Shown here piece by piece: positions 44,310 through 53,988 of a DNA stretch of 64,000 bases. The notes beneath the pieces were generated by a model. The model was not told where the DNA came from, did no database searches, and saw only the letters and a program-made list of their open reading frames with translations. Each line of letters starts with the position of its first letter. Position 1 is the stretch's first letter. The position numbers were made by a program, and so were the translations under genes. The stretch comes from Gracilimonas sp040882225 (GTDB lineage Bacteria; Bacteroidota; Rhodothermia; Balneolales; Balneolaceae): NCBI GenBank assembly GCA_040882225.1, contig JBBEBR010000014.1:62001-126000 (forward strand), written 5' to 3'.

Positions 44310-45392
44310 ATGAAAAATTTAAAAATCATTTTTTCGGATAAACCTGTAGTTCTGATTTTAGCACTTATTTGTGTTACTGCTTGTCAACATTCTACAGATC
44401 AAAAGGAGATTGTTTTAGAGGACATTCTTTCAGTCACTCCAAAACAGCTGAAAAACTTTGATCATATCGAAGATTTATACTATTCATATTTAGGAATAAA
44501 TTCTTTTCCTCTTCAAGATGGTGATTTTGTGTTAGCTGTTTGGGATCCGTCACACCTTGTGATTGTGGATAGCAGTGGCACAGAATTAAAGGGAAAAACT
44601 TCAACTGGAAAAGGGCCGGGCGAGTTGCAGGATGTGGGCAGGCCGGTTTTAAATGCAGGTGGGACATTTAACGTTTTTGATCAATTTCAGCAGAAAGTTG
44701 TTTCATTCAATTCAGAGCTCGAAGTGATAAATGAGTACCGACCTACAGCTTATCCGGAGTACCGTGCATATAGAATTTATACAGGTTCAAGTGATAACGT
44801 TCTTATCGAAATGAATTCGAGCTTGTCTACAGGGCGAGTAAAACGTCTTGTGCAGTATAATACCGAAGAAGAGAAGTACGGTAAATTCATTGAATTGAAT
44901 AGTAAGCCTTATGCTCCAATTTTAGGAGGTGGAATGGCTGTTCCCTTCTCAGATGATCAATTTATAATATCAAATTTTAAAACAGGTTCAGTTTTTCTAT
45001 TTGATACCTCAACGAATCTAATTGCTGAAGTAAATGCCGCTCTCGATACCATTCGAGTAATCAATGTTAATCTTCCCAAACAGAAATTATCCCAAGCTGA
45101 GAAAGATACCCTTAGAAAGAATTTAGGAGAAGAAGACTGGAAAGCAGTAGAATCTTATTTACCGGAATATAAAGCCACAGCTGATAAAATGATCTTTGGC
45201 AACGAGCATTTTTGGCTGCAATCCAATCTTGAAGATGATTATAGTCTTTGGTTTGTCTTAAACATGGAAGGTGAGATTGTGAAGCAAGTAAAGCTACCAA
45301 AAGAAAGTTATCTCACACATGTCTCGGAGTATAATCTCGGAGTTCGCCTCGACGAGGTTACCTTTGCACTTTATGAGCCGGTAGAATTGTAA
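44310..45392 (+). CDS. six-bladed beta-propeller lipoprotein (first paralogue)
   Basis: 360 residues. The N-terminus ends in a lipobox-like VTACQHS (Cys25). Propeller signature: LVIVDSSGTELKGKTSTGKG with GPGELQDVG, the repeated pattern of the 6-bladed beta-propeller family common in Bacteroidetes. The C-terminus is LGVRLDEVTFALYEPVEL. It is collinear with the lipoprotein at 47152, with conserved LPEYKA, NMEGEIVK and LPKES segments, so the two are duplicates. They sit either side of the GH20 gene. Function unknown, perhaps surface sugar or peptide binding. Confidence 0.8.
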   Translation: MKNLKIIFSDKPVVLILALICVTACQHSTDQKEIVLEDILSVTPKQLKNFDHIEDLYYSYLGINSFPLQDGDFVLAVWDPSHLVIVDSSGTELKGKTSTGKGPGELQDVGRPVLNAGGTFNVFDQFQQKVVSFNSELEVINEYRPTAYPEYRAYRIYTGSSDNVLIEMNSSLSTGRVKRLVQYNTEEEKYGKFIELNSKPYAPILGGGMAVPFSDDQFIISNFKTGSVFLFDTSTNLIAEVNAALDTIRVINVNLPKQKLSQAEKDTLRKNLGEEDWKAVESYLPEYKATADKMIFGNEHFWLQSNLEDDYSLWFVLNMEGEIVKQVKLPKESYLTHVSEYNLGVRLDEVTFALYEPVEL

Positions 45393-45400
45393 ACTTTGGT

Positions 45401-47062
45401 TCAATTTGAAATTTGAGTCTTATAAGACTTCGCATAATTCACTCCTAAAATATCCAGCCGCTGGAAGTGTGTTTGAAGCCTTGCTAAAAAATCCTCCCAG
45501 TTTTTGTTTTTATTCGAGGACCATAAAACTTCGGAAAGTGCCACCGCCCGAGGATAAGCCATGTATTCTACTTTTTCGGGAGAATGCATGTATTCGGTCC
45601 ACACATTTCCCTGCGCACCAAGTACATGTTTGGCTTCCTCGGAAGTCAGCTCTTTGGGGATGGGTTCATAACCGTACACATCAGCAAGAGTGGTAAGACC
45701 ACCAATTGCTATAGGTTCTGTTTCAGCATCAGCCTGATAATGATCGAGATAATTGGTGTCGCCAGGAGTCATAATTACATCGTGACCCATTTTTGCGGCT
45801 TCAATTCCCCCGGCTTCTCCCCGCCAGCTCATAACGGTAGCCCGTGGAGCAAGTCCGCCTTCCAGAATTTCATCCCAGCCGATGATTTGTCGACCATGTG
45901 CATTCAGAAATTTTTCAATCCGGCGGATGAAATAGCTCTGCAACTCATGTTCGTCTTTTAACCCTTCTCTTTTGATTACTTGCTGAGCAAGTGCACTTTC
46001 TTCCCACTGATGTTTAGGAGCCTCATCTCCACCGATGTGAATATACTCTCCAGGAAATAGATCCATCACTTCCGTAAGCACATCTTCCAAAAAGCTGAAT
46101 GTTTTTTCAGAAGGACAGAAAATATCCTCGAAAACTCCCCATGTGTTTTGCACATGATAGTTCTTATCCACACAACCATATTCAGGGTAAGCCGCTAAAG
46201 CTGCACTGCTATGGCCTGGCATTTCGATTTCGGGGATGATGGTTATATGCCGGCTTTCAGCATAAGCTACCACATCGCGAATTTCATCCTGCGAATAATA
46301 ACCGCCATAACGGATATTGTCGTATTTGCCTGTTCCATAATTTCCGATTAGCGTGGAATCCCGCCATGCTCCGATTTCTGTTAGCTTTGGATACTTTTTA
46401 ATTTCGATACGCCAGCCCTGATCTTCCGTCAAATGCCAATGAAAACGGTTCATCTTGTGCATTGCCAATAGGTCGATGTACTTTTTGATGAAATCAACGG
46501 GAAAAAAATGTCGCCCGACATCCAGGTGCAAACCTCGATATTGGAATCGGGGATAATCTTCAATTTCTCCCGCCGGAATTTTCCATTGCTGATTATTCGG
46601 CACTAATGAAGGATCGGCGTGTTCAATTTCTACAGGTAAAAGCTGGCGGAGTGTTTGAATGGCGTAGAAAAGTCCAGCGGTAGTTGCGGCTTTCAGCTCA
46701 ATTTTATCTGGAGTAACGGAGAGGAGGTAAGCTTCTTCATGTTCAAAATCTTCGTTTTCATCCAGTATTAAGTGGATGTTGTTGCCAGAAATTGACTCTA
46801 TATCAGCTACAATATTCAGGTCAAACCAGGTGGCGGAATTCAACAATGTGGCGAGATACTGAGCCAGGTTTTTCAGCTCTTCTGTGTTTTGTGAAATTAC
46901 TATTGAGGCCTGTTCGTGAACCTCAAAAAAACCATTCCCCGGTTCAACTGAAACAGGTTTGGGAATAATATTCATAGCGGTTTGATTTTGAAAAGCCAGT
47001 GCTGGCGAAGCAAAAGCAATCAAAAACAGGAAAAGAGCGGAGTTAATTCTTTTGATAATCAT
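45401..47062 (-). CDS. beta-N-acetylhexosaminidase (GH20)
   Basis: 553 residues with a signal peptide (LFLIAFASPALAF). The N-terminal GH20b domain spans about 30-165, then the TIM barrel: YRGLHLDVGRHFFPV, FHWHLTEDQGWRIEI, EIEMPGHSSAAL and the catalytic pair HIGGDEAP (D346, E347). It cleaves terminal GlcNAc or GalNAc from glycoconjugates or chitin fragments, with the substrate's acetamido group as nucleophile. It is convergent with the first beta-propeller lipoprotein gene (8-base gap) and divergent from the second, from which its start is 89 bases away. Confidence 0.95.
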   Translation of the reverse strand: MIIKRINSALFLFLIAFASPALAFQNQTAMNIIPKPVSVEPGNGFFEVHEQASIVISQNTEELKNLAQYLATLLNSATWFDLNIVADIESISGNNIHLILDENEDFEHEEAYLLSVTPDKIELKAATTAGLFYAIQTLRQLLPVEIEHADPSLVPNNQQWKIPAGEIEDYPRFQYRGLHLDVGRHFFPVDFIKKYIDLLAMHKMNRFHWHLTEDQGWRIEIKKYPKLTEIGAWRDSTLIGNYGTGKYDNIRYGGYYSQDEIRDVVAYAESRHITIIPEIEMPGHSSAALAAYPEYGCVDKNYHVQNTWGVFEDIFCPSEKTFSFLEDVLTEVMDLFPGEYIHIGGDEAPKHQWEESALAQQVIKREGLKDEHELQSYFIRRIEKFLNAHGRQIIGWDEILEGGLAPRATVMSWRGEAGGIEAAKMGHDVIMTPGDTNYLDHYQADAETEPIAIGGLTTLADVYGYEPIPKELTSEEAKHVLGAQGNVWTEYMHSPEKVEYMAYPRAVALSEVLWSSNKNKNWEDFLARLQTHFQRLDILGVNYAKSYKTQISN

Positions 47063-47151
47063 AGATATTTATAAGTATTTAGCAGAAGATAGCATTTGGA
47101 AGTTAGGGAAATAAATTATAAAATCGACCAATTATAAATTGAATAAATACA

Positions 47152-48270
47152 ATGATTAATATGAAAATAAGGGTTTTGTTTGGTGTTTTAATGTACGGTA
47201 TTCTTATTGCGGGTATTTCTTCCTGCTCTGGAAAAGCATCGGAAAATTCTTCCGAGTCATTAAATGAAATCCCCGAAATCACTCCTGTAGAACTCACAAG
47301 CTTTGATCATGCCGGTGATGTCTATTTCAGTCATCTTGGATATTCAAGTGTGGTTCTGAAAAATGGAAATATTCTTATTCCTGAAAGAGGAAATACCACG
47401 CTTGTCGTTGTGGATACCGAAGGAAATTTAAAGAATAGCATATATGAAGGGAGGGGGCCTGGTGAAATTTTGGATGCTTATAGTTTTGTGCAGGATGATG
47501 AAGGATATTTATATGTTTATGATCAAGGGAATGCCAAAATTTTAATTTTAACCCCTGAAGCTGAATTGGCAAAAGAAATCATTCCCTCACCTTTTGAAAA
47601 TGGAAACATGTCACATATTTTCCCCATGGAGAATGGGAATTATATGTTGGAATATTCTACTTATGGACACCTTTTTAATGAAGAAGAAGATCGTGAAAAA
47701 GTGCTTGTCAATTTCAACCCTGACTCAGAACAATATGAAGGAAAAATAGCTCTTAAAGATGTTCCTTATGCGCCTCTTGTGTTAGATGGAAAAGTAAGTG
47801 GAGGGAAGCGGGTTGATTTTGCAGATGCCCAGCTTGCCGCATACTATTCTAAGAATAAATCATTGCTTCTCTTTGAAACCGGAACTCAAATCATTGCTGA
47901 AATAAATTCATCCTATGATACTTTGAACACCATTTCTGTCAACTTACCGCGTGAAAAGTTGCTAAAAGAAGAAATTGATAAAATAGAGAAGGAAGTAAAT
48001 TATAGAGAGCAGTGGAATTCGCTTCAACCTTTGTTGCCTGAGTATAAAGCGGTTGCATCCAAGATGATGTTTCATGAGGATGAAATTTGGCTGAAATCTA
48101 ACATGCGTGGAGAACATCAGAAATGGATTGTATTGAATATGGAAGGGCAAATAATCAAGATCGTTAATCTACCAAAAGAAAGTATCTTAATGCATATCTC
48201 TAAAGAGCATCTGGGTGTGCGGCTGGATGATGTGACCTTCGCTTTATTCGAGCCGGTAGATTTAAACTGA
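47152..48270 (+). CDS. six-bladed beta-propeller lipoprotein (second paralogue)
   Basis: 372 residues. The lipobox is GISSC with the signal peptide MYGILIAGISSC. Motifs are TLVVVDTEGNLKNSIYEGRG, GPGEILDAYSF, the LPEYKAVASKMMF segment and HLGVRLDDVTFALFEP, which match its paralogue at 44310. An in-frame ATG at 47161 is an equally good start. The duplication is older than the GH20 insertion or rearrangement, since only conserved blocks remain alike. Confidence 0.8.
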   Translation: MINMKIRVLFGVLMYGILIAGISSCSGKASENSSESLNEIPEITPVELTSFDHAGDVYFSHLGYSSVVLKNGNILIPERGNTTLVVVDTEGNLKNSIYEGRGPGEILDAYSFVQDDEGYLYVYDQGNAKILILTPEAELAKEIIPSPFENGNMSHIFPMENGNYMLEYSTYGHLFNEEEDREKVLVNFNPDSEQYEGKIALKDVPYAPLVLDGKVSGGKRVDFADAQLAAYYSKNKSLLLFETGTQIIAEINSSYDTLNTISVNLPREKLLKEEIDKIEKEVNYREQWNSLQPLLPEYKAVASKMMFHEDEIWLKSNMRGEHQKWIVLNMEGQIIKIVNLPKESILMHISKEHLGVRLDDVTFALFEPVDLN

Positions 48271-48324
48271 CAATATCTTGTAATTTTCTTTCGTCACTCT
48301 GGGACTTTCTCAGAATAGTTCAGA

Positions 48325-48346
48325 AAAACGGAAGAATATCCGTTTT
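48325..48346. terminator. bidirectional hairpin between convergent genes
   Basis: Stem AAAACGGA / TCCGTTTT (48325-48332 with 48339-48346), loop AGAATA. It separates the beta-propeller gene (plus) from the DNA-glycosylase gene (minus). The T-runs are only four bases, so efficiency is uncertain. Just after it, ATCAGTG-like 9-mers occur three times (48358-48382), overlapping the stop of the minus-strand gene. Confidence 0.6.
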
Positions 48347-48377
48347 GTAATGAGCCAAATCAGTGTAATCAGTGAAA

Positions 48378-49331
48378 TCAGCGATCTTTCTTAGCCTGTT
48401 TTTCTTTTTCGCCGATAATCCAGTTGGCATAGAGAAATTCCAAAGCGGCGGCTTCATAGCCTTTCCAGTTTTCGATGAGCTGCTGGAATTTTTTCTCGCT
48501 TGTTTTGTGGGGATTCTCACCATAACTGGCAATAATCCAGCGGCGTAATCCTTTTTCTTCCTCGCCTTTTTTATTGGAAGGAAAAACGGCATCGGTTCTG
48601 CCGCGCATCATCATCAAATCTTGCCCAGAAGTTGGCCCCACACCTTTTACTTTTGTGATGATATCATAAAATTCCTGCGGTGCACATTCTTCCAGGTGAT
48701 CCATATTCACATCCCCGGAAACAATATCGCTTGCTAATCCCACCAAATATTGCCCTTTGCGAAGAGTAGGCCCGAGTTTTCGGATATTCGCAGGGTCAGC
48801 GCTCATTAGCTGATAAGGCCTCGGCCAGGCCGGGATTGATTTTTTCCCATGCATTAATGCCGTTCCATAAGCCTCCCGGATGCGAAACATCATTTTTTTA
48901 GCAGTGGGTTTATGATTCATCTGCATTTGCACAATCCGGTACAGTATATCTTCGAACAGATTAGCTCGTGTCATTCTTTTTAAGCCGTAGAGACTGGTAA
49001 GTTTATTACCGAGAACCGCGTCGTTAGCTGCTTTTTCATAGAGAGGGCGGATATCCATCTGTGTGCCTAAAATCTTTGCAAGGCTTTTATTTGCGGTTTG
49101 TATCTCTTCTTTGGAAAGGGATTCCGCCGATTCCATATGAAATTCCGGCTGCTCGGGATCACCATTAAAAAAGATCGTAACAAGCACATCCTGATCGCCA
49201 ACTGGAATTGGACGAGTAAATCCTTCCTCAAATATCTTTTCAGGGTCATGTTCGTGATCGAAATACGATTCGATATCAAGGCAAAGAAACCAGTCGTGTG
49301 GGGGAATGGATTTGAGTGTCCAGCTGCTCAT
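48378..49331 (-). CDS. HhH-GPD DNA glycosylase (AlkA-like)
   Basis: 317 residues. The helix-hairpin-helix appears as KVKGVGPTSGQDLMMMRGRT, followed by the catalytic-Asp position in DAVFP. The N-terminal part (about 1-110) is an AlkA-like beta-sheet domain (HDWFLCLDIESYF, LVTIFFNGDPEQPEF), and the helical core spans about 110-300. It excises alkylated bases in base excision repair. The length fits AlkA-type proteins. Its TGA stop lies in a run of ATCAGTG-like repeats. Confidence 0.85.
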   Translation of the reverse strand: MSSWTLKSIPPHDWFLCLDIESYFDHEHDPEKIFEEGFTRPIPVGDQDVLVTIFFNGDPEQPEFHMESAESLSKEEIQTANKSLAKILGTQMDIRPLYEKAANDAVLGNKLTSLYGLKRMTRANLFEDILYRIVQMQMNHKPTAKKMMFRIREAYGTALMHGKKSIPAWPRPYQLMSADPANIRKLGPTLRKGQYLVGLASDIVSGDVNMDHLEECAPQEFYDIITKVKGVGPTSGQDLMMMRGRTDAVFPSNKKGEEEKGLRRWIIASYGENPHKTSEKKFQQLIENWKGYEAAALEFLYANWIIGEKEKQAKKDR

Positions 49332-49358
49332 CTGTTCGATTATTTTTCTTAAGTATTA

Positions 49359-49388
49359 CAAAAAATACAGGCTTGCATAACAAACCTG
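49359..49388 (-). terminator. terminator of the RND efflux operon
   Basis: On the minus strand CAGGTTTG-TTATG-CAAGCCTG (one G-U pair; 49388-49368), followed by TATTTTTT. It separates the RND pump gene from the glycosylase gene. Confidence 0.85.
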
Positions 49389-49416
49389 GATTTTCAATAG
49401 GTGGAAAAATATGAAT

Positions 49417-52400
49417 TTAATCGGTGGCTAATTCTGCATCTTTATTTCCGAAAGGGTTCCAGCTGATCGCTTTCGCACGATCGAGCAGGCCATCCACTGA
49501 AACATATACAACGGGAATAAATACGAGAGTAACCAGTGTTGATGCGGTTAAGCCGCCAATTACAACGCGTGCGAGAGAAGCCTGAATTTCGGCCCCGGCG
49601 CCAATTCCAATTGCCAGAGGAAGTAGTCCTAAAATGGTTGTGAGAGTAGTCATCAGGATTGGACGGAGCCTTAATCGGCCAGCTTCAATTACCGCTTCAA
49701 GAACAGGCATGTTTTTTTCTCGCCGCATCAGGTTAATGTAATCAACCAGCACAATGGCATTATTCACTACAATTCCGATGAGCATAATCATACCCATCAG
49801 GCTTTGGATATTGAGTGTGGTGCCGGTTAACAGGAGAGCCGGAATTACACCAATCATAGCAAGAGGTACGGAGAACATTACAACGAGTGGATCAAAGAAA
49901 CGCTCAAACTGTCCGGCCATCACCATATAAATAAGAATGAGAGCCATGATGATGGACATGGAGAAGTCTGCGGCTGCTTTTTGTTGTTCTTCATATTCGC
50001 CTCCATATACAATGGAGAACCCGGCAGGAAGCGGGAAATCAGAAAGTTCTTGTTGAATTGCTTCAACGGCTTCACCAAGAGCGAATCCCGATTCGAGGTT
50101 GGCAGTGACATTAGTTACACGCTGGCCGTTAATCCGACTTATGTCTTCGGGCCCGCGGCCGCTTTGTTTTTTTATTACCGATGAAATAGGCAAAACCTGA
50201 CCTTCCGGTGTGCGAATAGAAATATTATCAAGATCAACGGTGCTAAGGCGATCTTCGGGTTGCAGACGAACGGTTATCGGATATTCATCGCCGCCAATTC
50301 TATACGAACCTGCTCGGCTTCCTCCGATATTTGTTTGAACAACTTCGGCTACTTCTCGGACAGAAAGCCCCAGATCAGCAATTTTTTCACGGTCAAAGAG
50401 AATACGTTCTTCGGGAGTTCCTTCACTTCGTCCTACACGTACTTCCATGATTCCAGAAATCTCCTCAACTTTCAACTTTATTTGCTGTGCAAGTTCATAC
50501 GATTGCTCGATATCATATCCACGAAGTTCGAATTGTACATCTTCATTGCCACCGCCACCAAAAACGCGCCGAAGAATCCATAAACCAGATCCGGCGTTAA
50601 CACGAATATCTGCACCGGGAATTTTACCCTGTACATTTTTCCTGATATTATCGGCTATTTCCGAAGTGCTTAGCGAGCGTTCGGATTGAGGAACCATCGC
50701 TATTTCTACTTCTGCACGTCCATCACGAACTTCTGTGGTGAAATTTCGAACGTTTTCCATTGGTGTATGAGCTCGTACAATGGCTTCGAGTTCTTTTAAA
50801 TAGAGGTTTTGAACGGCAATATTAGTTCCGTCTGCCATTTCAAGATCGATGTCAATCTCATCAGCATCGGTTTGGGGAGCAAGTTCGACGGGGATGATCG
50901 GTATCAAGAGAAAACTGACAATTACAAGAACAGTGGTAACGCCAAAAACTATCGCCTTATGATTTAAGATGTTGCTGAGAGAGTTGGAATACTTTAATTC
51001 CATCCTCTGGAAAAACTTCTGGAAAGCGCCTTTTTTTGTTGCCCCGCCTTTCTTCACTGAAAGGAATCGGCTTGAAAGCATCGGTACCAAAGTTAGCGCA
51101 ACTAAAAGCGAGCAGAATAAAGCAAAAACTACCACCAGGGCAAGTTGCTTGAACATCAACCCGGAGATAGTTTGCATAAAAACTACAGGCAGAAAGATAA
51201 CACAAGTGGTTAGGGTTGAGGCTACAATTGCGCCCGCAACTTGTTTGGTTCCAACCAAAGCACTTGACTTGAGATCCCTTTGTTCTTCTTCTCGCAGCCG
51301 AATAATATTTTCGAGAACCACAATGGCGTTGTCAACTATAAGACCCACGCCAAGAGCTAATCCGCCAAAACTCATTTGGTTCAATGTAAGATCGTTGAAA
51401 TAGAGGAGCGCGAAAGTAGCAATAATTGAAATAGGTATGGCTACAGCTATAATGAATGTGGATGATCCATTTCGGAAGAAAACATAAAGAACAAAAACAG
51501 CAAGGAGGGCACCCCACATTGCAGAATTCTGTACACTGTCGATGGAGCCCTGAATAAATTCACTTTGATCTATAGTTACAAAAAGCTCAAGGTCATCTCG
51601 CTGACTGTTAATTTGTTCAACTTCCTGTCGTATTTGCTCAGCAACAGCTACCGTATTTGCTCCGGTTTGCTTCCTGATGCCGAAGCGAACCATCGGTTTT
51701 CCATCAATGGTAACAATGCGGTCTAAATCTTGATACCCAAATGTTACATCCGCTACATCTTTAACCCTAATTGGTTTATTGTCAATTGTGGTGATTACCG
51801 TATTAGCAATTTGATCAATAGATTCATACTCACCAACTGTACGCACGTATAAACGGGTAAGACCAGAGCTTACGTTACCACCTGGTAAGTTCGCATTTTC
51901 TCTGGCAATGGCTTGCTGAACTTGTTCTGTGGAAAGTCCGCTTGCAATCAACCTATCTCGTTTGATATCAACTTTAACTTCGCGGTTGATGCCACCCCAT
52001 ATGTCAATGGAGCCCACGCCGTTTATCTGTTCAAAGCGTTGAGTTATTTCACGATCCAGGAGAACGGTGAGGTCTGCCAAATTCATATCCGAATTGGCTC
52101 CTACTATTACAATTGGAAAATTATTTGGATCAAATTTCCAAATCCGAGGAGCATCTGCTTCTGGAGGAATACTGCCACGAACACGGTCTAAAGCTGCACG
52201 TACGTCATTAGCCGCAACGTCAATATTTATAGACTGGGCAAATTCGAGGGTAACGCGGCTTCGGCCTTCACTCGAGCCTGAACGTACACGCTCAACACCG
52301 GGAACACCAGCGAGTGCATTTTCGATAGGTTCGGTAAGAATGGTTTCAATTTCTTCGGGACCTACATTATTATACTCTGTTGAAACTGTTAATTGAGGGT

Positions 52401-52524
52401 ATTCAATGGGGGGGAGCAAATCGACAGGGAGAAATCTGAAGCCAATTATACCAAGGGTGATGATGATCAGAAAGACCATCGAAGTAGCAATGGGACGTTT
52501 AATCGAGGTTTCTGTGATTGGCAT
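49417..52524 (-). CDS. RND efflux transporter (AcrB/HAE1 type)
   Basis: 1035 residues, usual RND length, with twelve membrane segments (first at IATSMVFLIIITLGIIGF) and two large periplasmic loops. Hallmark parts: the N-terminal TSIKRPIATSMVFLI, PTVLVDNAIVVLENIIR-like LIVDNAIVVLENIIRLREEE in TM4, MGMIMLIGIVVNNAIVLVDY in TM10-11 and the ALTLVPMLSSRFL segment. It is a proton-driven exporter of drugs or metabolites. It is the second gene of a MFP-RND unit (10-base gap after MFP). No TolC-type outer-membrane gene is in the window. Confidence 0.95.
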   Translation of the reverse strand: MPITETSIKRPIATSMVFLIIITLGIIGFRFLPVDLLPPIEYPQLTVSTEYNNVGPEEIETILTEPIENALAGVPGVERVRSGSSEGRSRVTLEFAQSINIDVAANDVRAALDRVRGSIPPEADAPRIWKFDPNNFPIVIVGANSDMNLADLTVLLDREITQRFEQINGVGSIDIWGGINREVKVDIKRDRLIASGLSTEQVQQAIARENANLPGGNVSSGLTRLYVRTVGEYESIDQIANTVITTIDNKPIRVKDVADVTFGYQDLDRIVTIDGKPMVRFGIRKQTGANTVAVAEQIRQEVEQINSQRDDLELFVTIDQSEFIQGSIDSVQNSAMWGALLAVFVLYVFFRNGSSTFIIAVAIPISIIATFALLYFNDLTLNQMSFGGLALGVGLIVDNAIVVLENIIRLREEEQRDLKSSALVGTKQVAGAIVASTLTTCVIFLPVVFMQTISGLMFKQLALVVVFALFCSLLVALTLVPMLSSRFLSVKKGGATKKGAFQKFFQRMELKYSNSLSNILNHKAIVFGVTTVLVIVSFLLIPIIPVELAPQTDADEIDIDLEMADGTNIAVQNLYLKELEAIVRAHTPMENVRNFTTEVRDGRAEVEIAMVPQSERSLSTSEIADNIRKNVQGKIPGADIRVNAGSGLWILRRVFGGGGNEDVQFELRGYDIEQSYELAQQIKLKVEEISGIMEVRVGRSEGTPEERILFDREKIADLGLSVREVAEVVQTNIGGSRAGSYRIGGDEYPITVRLQPEDRLSTVDLDNISIRTPEGQVLPISSVIKKQSGRGPEDISRINGQRVTNVTANLESGFALGEAVEAIQQELSDFPLPAGFSIVYGGEYEEQQKAAADFSMSIIMALILIYMVMAGQFERFFDPLVVMFSVPLAMIGVIPALLLTGTTLNIQSLMGMIMLIGIVVNNAIVLVDYINLMRREKNMPVLEAVIEAGRLRLRPILMTTLTTILGLLPLAIGIGAGAEIQASLARVVIGGLTASTLVTLVFIPVVYVSVDGLLDRAKAISWNPFGNKDAELATD

Positions 52525-52534
52525 AATCAGTTAA

Positions 52535-53860
52535 TTATAGAGTTACGTTAGAATCTTTATTGGTTCGTTCTTGCAACACTTCTCTTAAGAGGTCTTCGCG
52601 TTGTAGCAGTTGCAACTGGAAAATTCGATCCCAGGTCATTGTTCTAACCCGTGCTTGAGTTCTGCCTTCTGCCAGCAAATCTTGCCCTACTGTAACCACC
52701 CACTGTCCACTTTCAAGTCCGCCTACGCCTACTTCCATGCGTCCACGTGCTAACACATTAATCGGCCTGAACTCTACTTGTGTCGGCTCTGTCATAGTGG
52801 TTGGGGGAGTGTTGGTTGTGCCATTAGAGTCTGTTCTTGTTGTAGGTTCAATTTCAGAACCCAGAGAAGTAGCAACATAAACGCCTTCTTCACCAGATGA
52901 AGGGTCGGTATATAAGGCGCTGGTTGGAATAAGAGTGGCTTGGTCACTTTCACCAAAATGAACATCTACGGGAACAAACATCCCGGGCCGCAACAGGTTA
53001 TTTTGGTTTTCAACATCTATTTCCGCTTCGGTACTTCTTGTTACCGGATTTAAGAATGGAGAGATACGAGTTAGTTTTCCTTCAATTGTTTGCGCCTCAC
53101 CATTGCGATCTTCAAGTAAAATGCGTGCAGTTTGCCCTACAGAAATACGGCTCAACATTGCTTCTGTAAGCACAATTTCGACCCGAAGACGGCTGAGATC
53201 ACCTATTAAAAAAAGTTGTGTGTTAGGCGAAGCCTGCATTCCCGGTTGCGCGTTTCTCTGGCCAACTGTTCCTGAAATGGGCGCCCGAACTATGGTTTTC
53301 GAAAGCTGATTTTCACTTTGAGCCACCAGTGATTCTGATTGGTCGAGTCGCGCTTCCGCAAGTTCCACATCGGCTTCTGCGGATGCCATTTGGGCTTCAA
53401 TTTGCTCAAGAGCGAGTTGGCTGGTTAACTCTCTTTCGGCAAGTTGTTTTGTCCTGCGATATTCAGATTCTAATTCCGTGAGGCGGGATTTCGCTTGTTT
53501 AACCTGAGCTGCGTTAATCCTTGCCCCGGCTTTGGCTTGCTGTAGTTGTTGTTCGAGTTGTGTTGAAGCAAGCTGCACAAGTTTTTGTCCTTTCTCTACC
53601 GATTCTCCGTTCTCAACAAAAACCTGTTCTACATTGGCGGTAATTTCAGGAAAAAGAGCTACCTGATTTTCTGAGCGCACATTGCCGCTAAATCGCTCAA
53701 CAAGCGGGAGCGATCCATACCTTGCCTGAACAGCTTCTACAGCTGGTATTACTGTATTTCGATTGTCTTGTGTGGGTTCATCTGCACCGGAGCATGAATA
53801 AAATCCGAAGCCGAGCAGAGAAAGAAAAGTTGCCTTAAAGAGTGTGTGAGTAAAATTCAT
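52535..53860 (-). CDS. RND membrane-fusion protein (HlyD/AcrA type), lipoprotein
   Basis: 441 residues. The lipobox is FYSCSG. Architecture: lipoyl/barrel-sandwich (VFVENGESVEKGQKLVQL), a long coiled-coil hairpin (about 105-190, QQLQQAKAGARINAAQVKQ), then beta-barrel (TVGQRNAQPGMQASPNTQLF) and membrane-proximal domains. A Thr-rich insertion (TTRTDSNGTTNTPPTTMTEP) interrupts the C-terminal domain. It bridges the pump to an outer-membrane channel. It is transcribed first in the unit. Confidence 0.95.
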   Translation of the reverse strand: MNFTHTLFKATFLSLLGFGFYSCSGADEPTQDNRNTVIPAVEAVQARYGSLPLVERFSGNVRSENQVALFPEITANVEQVFVENGESVEKGQKLVQLASTQLEQQLQQAKAGARINAAQVKQAKSRLTELESEYRRTKQLAERELTSQLALEQIEAQMASAEADVELAEARLDQSESLVAQSENQLSKTIVRAPISGTVGQRNAQPGMQASPNTQLFLIGDLSRLRVEIVLTEAMLSRISVGQTARILLEDRNGEAQTIEGKLTRISPFLNPVTRSTEAEIDVENQNNLLRPGMFVPVDVHFGESDQATLIPTSALYTDPSSGEEGVYVATSLGSEIEPTTRTDSNGTTNTPPTTMTEPTQVEFRPINVLARGRMEVGVGGLESGQWVVTVGQDLLAEGRTQARVRTMTWDRIFQLQLLQREDLLREVLQERTNKDSNVTL

Positions 53861-53935
53861 TCCGCTAAATTAGATTGGGTATAAATTAACTCTATTTTTT
53901 GAGAAACCGCTCCCCTCAACTTGTTAAATGCTATT

Positions 53936-53964
53936 AAAAACCAAGGCATCCTAAAGAATGCCTT
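53936..53964 (-). terminator. terminator of the giant surface-protein gene
   Basis: Stem AAGGCAT / ATGCCTT (53943-53949 with 53958-53964), followed on the minus strand by GGTTTTTAATAG. Confidence 0.8.
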
Positions 53965-53988
53965 ATGTCTTTTTATTTGATGGAAGAG

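Noticed and set aside
48356..48382. ATCAGTG-like 9-mers as a CRISPR or operator
   Set aside because: Only three imperfect copies, directly adjacent and overlapping a stop codon; too little to support a regulatory claim.
52067..52396. Long open frames opposite the RND pump, groEL and the giant gene
   Set aside because: They lie antisense to strongly supported genes, have no recognisable domains and reflect the codon use of the real gene.
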